Shown here: one piece after another, positions 1 through 6,616 of the stretch
Layout: each line of letters opens with the position of its first letter
How positions within the stretch are numbered: the first letter of the stretch is position 1
Origin: Gammaproteobacteria bacterium
Lineage (GTDB): Bacteria; Pseudomonadota; Gammaproteobacteria; Pseudomonadales; Pseudohongiellaceae
Length of the DNA stretch: 11,280 nucleotides
Reading direction: 5' to 3'
Assembly (NCBI GenBank): GCA_002719575.1
Contig: PBHS01000033.1
Coordinates: forward strand, 1 to 11,280
Notes under the pieces: model-generated
Seen by the model: only the letters and a program-made list of their open reading frames with translations
Told to the model about the DNA's origin: nothing
Database searches by the model: none
Made by a program: the position numbers and the translations under genes

Positions 1-1
1 A

Positions 2-415
2 GAGATTGGGACCCGTTTTGATTTTAAGGGAGTCGATGCTCGCTACGAGCTGACAGATAGTTCTGAAATTCTGGTGAGCGCCGAAGTCGATTTTCAGATT
101 CGCCAGATGCTGGATATTCTGAAAGCTAAGCTGGTAAAGCGTGGGATTGATGTCAAAGCATTGAAAGAGGGCGATGTGGAATTGTCTGGTCAGAAAGCGG
201 TTATGAGGGTGGTGGTGCAGCAAGGCATCGAATCAGACCTGGCGCGAAAGCTAGTAAAAATGATCAAACAAACTAAGATCAAGGTTCAAGCGGCTATTCA
301 GGGTGAGAAACTCAGAGTAAGCGGCAAAAAACGAGACGACTTGCAGGGCATAATTGCCATGCTCAAGGAAGCCAGTCTGAACATTCCGCTTCAGTACAAT
401 AACTTTCGCGATTGA
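2..415 (+). CDS. yajQ: YajQ family nucleotide-binding protein (5' end outside window)
   Basis: The reading frame is already open at base 2 and runs 137 codons to TGA. The first visible residues (EIGTRFDFKGVDARYEL) match the YajQ/UPF0234 family near residue 25, so about 24 N-terminal residues lie upstream. A GTG at 74 could be taken as a start, but the homology continues upstream of it, so it is an internal Val. Further family landmarks are QMLDILKAKLVKRG, the KQGIES-like QQGIES, KMIKQTKIKVQAAIQG, GKKRDDLQ and the C-terminal NNFRD. YajQ is a small cytoplasmic protein with two RRM-like ferredoxin folds; members bind nucleotides, and a Xanthomonas member binds cyclic di-GMP. Its job here is not shown by the sequence. 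The next gene starts 22 bp downstream on the same strand, so the two are probably co-transcribed. Confidence 0.95.
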   Translation, partial: EIGTRFDFKGVDARYELTDSSEILVSAEVDFQIRQMLDILKAKLVKRGIDVKALKEGDVELSGQKAVMRVVVQQGIESDLARKLVKMIKQTKIKVQAAIQGEKLRVSGKKRDDLQGIIAMLKEASLNIPLQYNNFRD

Positions 416-437
416 ATGACAACGGGGCGGGAATAGC

Positions 438-1679
438 GTGACATCACCAGATAGCAAATCCGTTGATGTGTGGGCGAGTATTTTCAGTCCGAAAATGCTG
501 GCCTGTGTGTTCACGGGTCTGGCTTCGGGTTTTCCTTACTTTGTTCTGTCGCTGGTGCCTGCCTGGTTGCGTACTGAGGGTATTGATCTCGCCACGATTG
601 GGCTGTTCTCTCTGATGCTGTTGCCCTACAACTGGAAGTTTGTTTGGGCGCCGTTGATGGATCGATATCTGCCGCCGCTACTCGGTCGGCGGACAGGCTG
701 GATGCTGATCACGCAAATTGCCCTGCTGCTCAGCATATCCGGATTGGGCTGGTTGCAGCCCCAAAATTCAGCAGGTCTGATTGCTTTGGTTTGCGTCATT
801 GTGGCGTTTTTCTCGGCGAGTCAAGACGTTGTGCTTGATGCTTATCGCCGTGAATTATTATCCGACAATGAGCTTGGGCTGGGGAATTCCATTCATGTTC
901 AGGCCTATCGCATCTCCAATCTTGTGCCGGGGTCCCTCGGCCTGGTCCTTGCCGATCACTATGAGTGGAACTTTGTGTTTCTGGTGATCGGAAGCTTTAT
1001 GTTCGTGGGGATTACGGCAACTTTCTTCTTCAAGGAAGAGCAGTTCATCAGTGAACCGCGCAGTCTGCGACAGGCGGTGGTGGAGCCATTTACAGAGTTT
1101 GTTAGCCGCAATCAGTGGGGCGGTTCGGCCCTGATCATACTTTTTATGTTCTTCTACAAATTGGGGGACAACATGGCGGTCGCGCTGCAAACGCCATTCT
1201 TTATCGATCTGGGATACAGCCTTACCACGATTGGTCTTATAGCAAAGAATGCTGGGCTGTGGGGATCTGTTGTCGGCGGCTTACTGGGCGGTGTGTGGAT
1301 GATTAAACTTGGCATTAATCGGGCCCTTTGGATTTTTGGTGTGGTTCAGGTCGTGACTATTTTTGGTTTTGCGCTGCTTTCTGAGATTGGAGTCAATAAT
1401 TGGGCCTTGGCGGCAGTTATGTCGGCAGAATACGTCGGAGTCGGGTTGGGTACCGCTGCACTGGTTGCTTTTATTGCGAGGTCAACTTCGCCTGAATTCG
1501 CTGCGACGCAACTGGCTCTGCTGACGGCCATCAGCGTTTTGCCGCGTACCATTGCCAGTGCCGGCTCAGGCGTGATTGTTGAGGCTATTGGTTACACATC
1601 GTTCTTCTTTCTTTGTATGGCGCTGGCTGCTCCGGGTTTACTGCTCTTGTTCAAGGTGGCACCCTGGGGAGCAAAATGA
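438..1679 (+). CDS. ampG: AmpG-like MFS permease (muropeptide transporter family)
   Basis: A 413-residue protein, almost entirely hydrophobic, fitting the 12-helix major facilitator fold in the inner membrane. The N-terminal third carries AmpG landmarks: FTGLASGFPYFVL around residues 24-36, LRTEGIDLATIGLFSL in the first loop, the KFVWAPLMDRY motif near residue 70, GRRTGWM just after it and FFSASQDVVLDAYR near 125-138. AmpG imports anhydro-muropeptides from the periplasm for cell-wall recycling, and in some bacteria the cargo controls AmpR-driven beta-lactamase. The protein is shorter than E. coli AmpG (about 490 residues), lacking much of the C-terminal extension, so substrate identity is inferred. 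The start is GTG at 438, preceded by the G-rich stretch GGGGCGGG as a possible ribosome site; no better in-frame start lies near. It follows yajQ by 22 bp. No beta-lactamase or ampR gene is in the window. Confidence 0.85.
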   Translation: MTSPDSKSVDVWASIFSPKMLACVFTGLASGFPYFVLSLVPAWLRTEGIDLATIGLFSLMLLPYNWKFVWAPLMDRYLPPLLGRRTGWMLITQIALLLSISGLGWLQPQNSAGLIALVCVIVAFFSASQDVVLDAYRRELLSDNELGLGNSIHVQAYRISNLVPGSLGLVLADHYEWNFVFLVIGSFMFVGITATFFFKEEQFISEPRSLRQAVVEPFTEFVSRNQWGGSALIILFMFFYKLGDNMAVALQTPFFIDLGYSLTTIGLIAKNAGLWGSVVGGLLGGVWMIKLGINRALWIFGVVQVVTIFGFALLSEIGVNNWALAAVMSAEYVGVGLGTAALVAFIARSTSPEFAATQLALLTAISVLPRTIASAGSGVIVEAIGYTSFFFLCMALAAPGLLLLFKVAPWGAK

Positions 1680-1730
1680 CAGGTTAGACTTTGTTCTATG
1701 ATAGCGCTGGCGCGCAAGGTAAATGCGATT

Positions 1731-2063
1731 TCACTCAGCCGCCCTTCTACATGACTCTGAGTCAGTGGCCCACTGATAGGTTAGCAGGGACAATTTGCCA
1801 TTCTTGAAAACAACGCCTTCTGCCTCCAGCGTTTTTTGCTGAACTCTATATTGCGCGGAGTGATCAGGTAAAGACAGCCGACCCCTCGAGTTTACCACCC
1901 GAAACCATGGAAGTTTGCTGTCGCTTGGAAGCATTCTCATTGCGTATCCCACGAAACGTGCATAGCCTGGAAGATTTGCCAACTGCGCCACTTGCCCATA
2001 CGTCGCGACCTTGCCGCGAGGAATACGGCTAACTACCTGCCAGATTAGGTTTTCTTTTTTCAA
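1731..2063 (-). CDS. Alkyltransferase-like protein (ATL, Ogt/MGMT-fold DNA-binding domain)
   Basis: A 110-residue protein with the C-terminal DNA-binding domain of O6-alkylguanine-DNA alkyltransferases: IPRGKVATYGQVAQLAN (residues 14-30, including the Tyr22 expected to help flip the base), GYARFVGYAMR (33-43, the arginine-finger helix) and LPWFRVVNSRGRLS (51-64). In true alkyltransferases this last motif reads PCHRV with the acceptor Cys; here Trp53 takes its place, and the next residue is Phe rather than His. ATL proteins cannot remove the alkyl group. They bind O6-alkylguanine, bend the DNA and hand the lesion to nucleotide excision repair. The start is TTG at 2063, since the frame upstream has no ATG or GTG before an in-frame TAG. 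It converges on the ampG-like gene with about 50 bp between and is divergent from fxsA. The last dozen residues (DSESCRRAAE) are not family-typical. Confidence 0.9.
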   Translation of the reverse strand: MKKENLIWQVVSRIPRGKVATYGQVAQLANLPGYARFVGYAMRMLPSDSKLPWFRVVNSRGRLSLPDHSAQYRVQQKTLEAEGVVFKNGKLSLLTYQWATDSESCRRAAE

Positions 2064-2143
2064 TGTGCCAACAAATTTCTAGTTGAAGGTTCTGTTCCAA
2101 ACCATCATGCTAGACGATTGGGTAAACGTAAATTAAAAATTTT

Positions 2144-2683
2144 ATGCCCTTCGCCCTTCTTATCTTCATAGTCGTTCCCTTGCTGGAAATGCTCGTGCTG
2201 TTTGAGGTTGCTGACCAGATAGGAGGCATTCCGACGTTGCTGATGGTTGTTCTGACCGCAGTAATCGGGGTAAAGGTACTGCAACAACAAGGCTTTTCAA
2301 CGCTCATGCGAGCGAATGATCGAATACGTCAGGGGCAGATTCCCGCCAAGGAAATTATTGAGGGGATGCTGCTTGCTGCAGCCGGTGCCATGTTGCTGAC
2401 GCCCGGGTTTTTGACCGATACCGTTGGCTTTTTTTGCCTTACCGGGCCGGTGCGGCGCCCACTAGCAGGTCGTCTGTTTGCAGCTGGGTTTCATCGAGCT
2501 GGTGGGTCGTGGTCATTTTCGCGCCGAAACGAGCCGGCCCAGGGCCACGACACGCACGTTAGCAAGACTGCATTCCGGGGTCAGGTGTTCGAGGGCGAAT
2601 ACAGCAAAGAAGGATCGGAGTCGCCGCTGGGAAAGGAAAATAATTCGATTGCCGAAGGAGTAAGGAAAAATAAAGACAAATAA
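2144..2683 (+). CDS. fxsA: FxsA family membrane protein
   Basis: A 179-residue protein with the FxsA pattern: an N-terminal hydrophobic segment ending in PLLEMLVLFEVADQIGG (residues 9-25), a second segment LLMVVLTAVIGVKVLQQQG, a cytoplasmic stretch with RQGQIPAKEIIEGMLL (around 64-79), then a hydrophobic segment with LTPGFLTDTVGF. FxsA is a small inner-membrane protein; in E. coli its overproduction relieves F-plasmid exclusion of phage T7 (hence the name), but its normal role is unknown. Proximity to groESL is common in gammaproteobacteria. The C-terminal 85 residues are hydrophilic and variable, with FEGEYSKEG resembling the FEGEY motif often found in the tail of this family. No clear Shine-Dalgarno precedes ATG 2144, where the upstream bases are AT-rich. 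After the TAA, the frame stays open for 15 very basic codons (described separately). Confidence 0.9.
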   Translation: MPFALLIFIVVPLLEMLVLFEVADQIGGIPTLLMVVLTAVIGVKVLQQQGFSTLMRANDRIRQGQIPAKEIIEGMLLAAAGAMLLTPGFLTDTVGFFCLTGPVRRPLAGRLFAAGFHRAGGSWSFSRRNEPAQGHDTHVSKTAFRGQVFEGEYSKEGSESPLGKENNSIAEGVRKNKDK

Positions 2684-2731
2684 AAACAGACACTTAAGAA
2701 AAAGCGCGGCAAGAAGCGCAAAAAAAAATAG
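2684..2731 (+). other. In-frame basic tail beyond the fxsA stop codon
   Basis: Directly after the fxsA TAA (2681-2683) the same frame reads KQTLKKKRGKKRKKK and then TAG at 2729-2731. The end of FxsA itself (VRKNKDK) is also basic, so this looks like the continuation of one lysine-rich C-terminal tail split by a stop codon. It could be a recent nonsense change, a readthrough extension, or chance in A-rich DNA (nine consecutive A at 2720-2728). Only the reading is seen; function is unknown. Confidence 0.35.
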
Positions 2732-2749
2732 CCACAGGCCGCGTTTGCC

Positions 2750-2778
2750 GTTGAATTTTTGCTAATTAACCCCATTTA
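2750..2778 (+). promoter_or_regulatory. Sigma-32 (heat-shock) promoter of groESL
   Basis: GTTGAAT at 2750-2756, 13 bases, then CCCCATTTA at 2770-2778. The known sigma-32 consensus is CTTGAAA, 11-16 bases, CCCCATnT, so the -10 element matches fully and the -35 element differs at its first and last bases. The site is 136 bp upstream of the groES start, predicting transcription from about 2785. No CIRCE/HrcA inverted repeat is visible, which agrees with sigma-32 control as in E. coli groE. Confidence 0.8.
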
Positions 2779-2802
2779 AAAGTTCACCAATGCTCCGCTC
2801 AC

Positions 2803-2819
2803 GCCGCGCCACTCGCGGC
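2803..2819 (+). promoter_or_regulatory. GC-rich hairpin in the groES leader
   Basis: GCCGCG (2803-2808), loop CCACT, CGCGGC (2814-2819): a perfect 6-bp stem about 20 nt after the predicted heat-shock start point. A second short inverted repeat, ACCGG/CCGGT, lies at 2852-2867, and TGAAT/ATTCA (2881-2900) directly precedes the ribosome site AGGAG at 2900-2904. The leader between promoter and groES is about 130 nt and holds no convincing ORF. It could stabilise the mRNA or act in translational control; this is inference. Confidence 0.35.
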
Positions 2820-2913
2820 TCGGGTAAGCACTTGGAGAGTGTCCTGGGCAAACCGGTAGCGGCCGGTGAAGACCAGACAGTGAATTCTATTCTAGATTCA
2901 GGAGTGACTGAGA

Positions 2914-3204
2914 ATGAAAATCCGCCCCTTACAAGATCGTGTCGTGGTGCGACGCATGGAAGAAGAAACAACCTCTGCTGGAGGCATCGTCCTGCCCGGG
3001 TCAGCGACTGAGAAACCGGCCCAAGGTGAAGTTCTTGCAGTTGGGCCAGGCAAACGACTGGACAGTGGAGATACCCAACCAGTGGATGTGAAAGTAGGAG
3101 ACACCGTCGTGTTTGGCAAGTACTCGAGCAATACCGTCAAGGTGGATGACGAGGAACTGCTTATTCTCAACGAAAGTGAAATCTTCGGCGTAATCGAATC
3201 ATAG
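2914..3204 (+). CDS. groES: Co-chaperonin GroES
   Basis: A full-length 96-residue Cpn10. [14 protein letters not shown] opens the beta-barrel. The flexible mobile loop that docks on GroEL spans roughly residues 16-33 and contains the conserved IVL triplet at 25-27 followed by PG. Downstream come [23 protein letters not shown] and the C-terminal EIFGVIE. It forms a heptameric lid over the GroEL folding chamber in the cytoplasm. The ATG at 2914 has AGGAG at 2900-2904, a normal spacing. It is first in a two-gene operon with groEL 59 bp downstream, driven by the sigma-32-type promoter at 2750-2778. A short GC palindrome (CACCCGGGTG, 3207-3216) sits just after the stop in the intercistronic gap. 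Confidence 0.99.
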   Translation: MKIRPLQDRVVVRRMEEETTSAGGIVLPGSATEKPAQGEVLAVGPGKRLDSGDTQPVDVKVGDTVVFGKYSSNTVKVDDEELLILNESEIFGVIES

Positions 3205-3257
3205 GGCACCCGGGTGTTACCGAGCCTTTATAGAATAATCTTTACAGACAGGAATAG

Positions 3258-4904
<1,647 letters not shown>

Positions 4905-4913
4905 AGACAGACC

Positions 4914-4947
4914 GAGAGCGTCGTCAGGCCCAGCCCGCGACGCTCTT
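4914..4947 (+). terminator. Hairpin just after groEL
   Basis: AGAGCGTCG at 4915-4923 and CGACGCTCT at 4938-4946 form a perfect 9-bp stem with a 14-base loop, plus a possible G-U closing pair at 4914/4947. No run of T follows, so alone it is an unlikely intrinsic terminator. It may protect the groESL mRNA 3' end or pause polymerase before the U-tract terminator downstream. Confidence 0.5.
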
Positions 4948-5004
4948 GTAATACGACAGCGCCAAGTTCTAATTGTTTCCATAGGGCACCGGTGCAGTTG
5001 ACTG

Positions 5005-5050
5005 AAAACCGGTCGCGCGTATGAAGCTGATATCGTCGCCGGTTTTTTTT
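5005..5050 (+). terminator. Rho-independent terminator of groESL
   Basis: AAAACCGG (5005-5012) pairs with CCGGTTTT (5039-5046), and the T run continues to 5050, giving an 8-bp stem followed by U residues. The inner part can add a CG/CG pairing but leaves a large loop. Position, 100 bp after groEL and 70 bp before the next gene, suits termination of the groESL transcript and separates it from the sodN cluster. Confidence 0.7.
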
Positions 5051-5060
5051 AAAGCCAACA

Positions 5061-5070
5061 ACAACGTTGT
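5061..5070. promoter_or_regulatory. Perfect palindrome upstream of the sodN cluster, possible operator
   Basis: ACAACGTTGT is a perfect 10-bp palindrome lying between the groESL terminator and the first gene of the sodN cluster, about 52 bp before its start. A regulator site (for instance a metal or redox regulator) would be expected here, but the motif matches no operator I know with certainty and I see no strong sigma-70 promoter. Chance is a real alternative. Confidence 0.25.
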
Positions 5071-5121
5071 GCGTTATTGTGACGTTTAACACGGACTACC
5101 GAACCAACACTAGGGACTTTT

Positions 5122-5319
5122 ATGAGATCAATAATTTTTTTAGTTGCTTTATTATGTTCCACTTCGGTCCTAGCGCACGATGGGCCTTTCTTCTCCGTTG
5201 AGCACCTCGATGCGGTCATTTCGTTGACGTGTTTGGCCGTAGTGGTAACGTTTGTGTGTATCGCGCGACTCTCGCGCAGCGGAAAAACCACGTTCAGAGA
5301 GCGCAGCCGAGGGCTGTAA
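5122..5319 (+). CDS. Small exported single-pass membrane protein upstream of sodN
   Basis: A 65-residue protein. Residues 1-18 form a clear signal peptide with a hydrophobic core and LCSTSVLA before the likely cut, so the mature protein would begin with His19-Asp20-Gly-Pro. A second His (His28, in SVEHLDAV) precedes one membrane helix (about 31-50), and the C-terminal 15 residues are basic (SRSGKTTFRERSRGL), predicting a periplasmic His-bearing N terminus and a cytoplasmic tail. The layout faintly recalls the start of HupE/UreJ metal permeases (signal peptide, AHxG, xxHLLA, helix) cut down to one helix, but I cannot assign it. AGGGA at 5112-5116 supports ATG 5122. The sodN start lies only 40 bp downstream, so the gene probably belongs to the same transcript. 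A role in nickel handling or SOD maturation is guesswork from position. Confidence 0.65.
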   Translation: MRSIIFLVALLCSTSVLAHDGPFFSVEHLDAVISLTCLAVVVTFVCIARLSRSGKTTFRERSRGL

Positions 5320-5359
5320 AGCATAAGCCCGAAAATTAATCACAATCCGGAGAGAACCC

Positions 5360-5830
5360 ATGCTTAACATACCTGTCGCTCACGCCCACTGTGACATCCC
5401 TTGCAAGATCTACGATCCCATGGTGGCACAAGTGTCCGCACTGAGCGTGGCGCGCCTTGTTGACCTTATACTTGAACAAGACGCTGCTAATCGGTCGCTG
5501 GAATCGGAGAACCAATTCGCGAGGCTAGTCACGGAAAAGGAAGCGCAGGCGAAGATCGTCAAACATGAGGTCTCGGTAATTTGGGGAGATTATTTTAAGA
5601 GACCCCAACTTGAGGCTTTCCCAGAAATTCATGAGCTAGTACATAGTATTATGATGGCATCGTCAAAATGTAAGCAAAATGTTAGTCGCGAGGACGCCAA
5701 TAAATTGGTCGAATTGGTTAATCAGTTCGCCGACATATTTTGGACTACAAAAGATGTTCAGACCCGTCGAGTCGTGGCGCCTTACCCACCTGCGCTAGCC
5801 ATAGTGCAACCAATATTAAAAGATGCTTAG
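5360..5830 (+). CDS. sodN: Nickel-containing superoxide dismutase precursor (SodN)
   Basis: A 156-residue precursor carrying the Ni-SOD nickel hook HCDIPCKIYDP at residues 10-20. After removal of the 9-residue leader (MLNIPVAHA), His10 becomes mature His1 and supplies the N-terminal amine and imidazole, while Cys11 and Cys15 become the thiolate ligands Cys2 and Cys6. Tyr18 corresponds to the conserved Tyr9. The rest is an alpha-helical domain (VSALSVARLVDLILEQ, VKHEVSVIWGDYFK, IHELVHSIMMASSKCKQNV, LVELVNQFADIFWTTK) that builds the four-helix-bundle hexamer. The enzyme converts superoxide to oxygen and hydrogen peroxide. The hook has Lys where the best-known enzymes have Gly at mature position 7. 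GGAGAG seven bases before ATG 5360 and an upstream in-frame stop with no other start fix the short leader. It overlaps the protease gene sodX by 8 bp. Base composition is AT-richer than in groEL. Confidence 0.97.
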   Translation: MLNIPVAHAHCDIPCKIYDPMVAQVSALSVARLVDLILEQDAANRSLESENQFARLVTEKEAQAKIVKHEVSVIWGDYFKRPQLEAFPEIHELVHSIMMASSKCKQNVSREDANKLVELVNQFADIFWTTKDVQTRRVVAPYPPALAIVQPILKDA

Positions 5831-6134
5831 GATTTTCAAGGTTTCCGGAAACAGTATGCACCCGACGCTGCATTCTGGCGACTGGGTTGTGACCTCTCGA
5901 CATCGTGCTCCGAGGGAGAGTGATTTGGTCGTCGCCTTAACCCGATCAAATCACCACATTATAAAGCGAGTTGCCTCAATTACGGGGAGTTCGATCAAGT
6001 TGATCGGCGATAACACAAGATTATCGTCTTCCCATTGCGAAAAGCCTGTAAGGAAATCGTCATGTGTGGGCACTGTTTTAGCATCGTTCAGATCTCCGAT
6101 GAGTTTCAGATTCGACTTTTCGGCGCCTTCATAA
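5823..6134 (+). CDS. sodX: Nickel-type superoxide dismutase maturation protease (SodX)
   Basis: A 103-residue protein of the S24/S26 signal-peptidase-like fold. VSGNSMHPTLHSGDWVV (residues 7-23) contains the nucleophile Ser11, and HHIIKRVASITG (44-55) contains the general base Lys48, followed by the IGDN motif (61-64) typical of this group. The family, always found with sodN, is thought to trim the SodN leader so that the nickel-binding His becomes N-terminal. There is no N-terminal membrane helix, unlike LepB, fitting a cytoplasmic protease. The ATG at 5823 lies inside the last codons of sodN, indicating translational coupling and matched production of enzyme and protease. The last dozen residues (MSFRFDFSAPS) are of no clear meaning. 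Confidence 0.93.
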   Translation: MLRIFKVSGNSMHPTLHSGDWVVTSRHRAPRESDLVVALTRSNHHIIKRVASITGSSIKLIGDNTRLSSSHCEKPVRKSSCVGTVLASFRSPMSFRFDFSAPS

Positions 6135-6158
6135 ATTGATTGTAACGAGAGGAACCAG

Positions 6159-6563
6159 ATGCAAAATTCGTTTTCATACCTAGGCATGCCTTTTCCTACG
6201 CTGACCGTGAGCTATGGGATATTTTTAATGGTATGGGGCTTGGTGGTCTCCGTTTTGACCGAATCTTCCTCCCTCACCTCTTGGATTCCATCGTTTATAG
6301 GTGTTCCTCTTTTCTTAACGGGCCTTTTGACTATGACTTTGCCAGCAAAAGCTAAGCTTTTTAGTCACATTGCGCTCACCGTTGGTCTACTCGCTTTTTT
6401 GGGAGGTCTTGATGTGGTTCGAACGATTGTTGGCGGAGCCTTCATGCAGACTCCAGCGGCGGACGTTTCAAAGGTTATGCTTGCCGGCACTGGATTTTGG
6501 TACCTTTTAGTCGGAGTGAAATCTTTTCGATGGGTCCGACAAAATAGAAACACAAACCAATGA
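6159..6563 (+). CDS. Four-helix membrane protein of unknown function in the sodN cluster
   Basis: A 134-residue protein with four predicted membrane helices at about 14-33, 42-61, 68-90 and 105-122, short loops, and a basic C-terminal end (KSFRWVRQNRN) suggesting a cytoplasmic tail. The first helix is preceded by PFPTLTVSYG. I do not recognise a named family. There are no His/Cys clusters that would mark a nickel transporter, so a transport role should not be assumed. GAGAGGA at about 6147-6153 supports ATG 6159, and the gene starts 24 bp after sodX, making it the likely last gene of the cluster. No U-tract terminator follows before the next gene at 6617. Confidence 0.75.
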   Translation: MQNSFSYLGMPFPTLTVSYGIFLMVWGLVVSVLTESSSLTSWIPSFIGVPLFLTGLLTMTLPAKAKLFSHIALTVGLLAFLGGLDVVRTIVGGAFMQTPAADVSKVMLAGTGFWYLLVGVKSFRWVRQNRNTNQ

Positions 6564-6616
6564 TCTTGCATGTTACGATCGCGGAATAAACCGGTAATTA
6601 CATAGGGCTTCATGCT

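Noticed and set aside
858..1190. 110-codon antisense ORF within the AmpG-like gene
   Set aside because: Lies wholly inside a well-supported gene and resembles no protein I know.
2871..2880. GACCAGACAG upstream of groES, resembling the start of RNase P RNA
   Set aside because: The match is 10 bases only; none of the conserved RNase P core follows.
2790..3011. 73-codon ORF in the groES leader
   Set aside because: It overlaps the groES start region in another frame, has no family resemblance, and lies in an untranslated leader.
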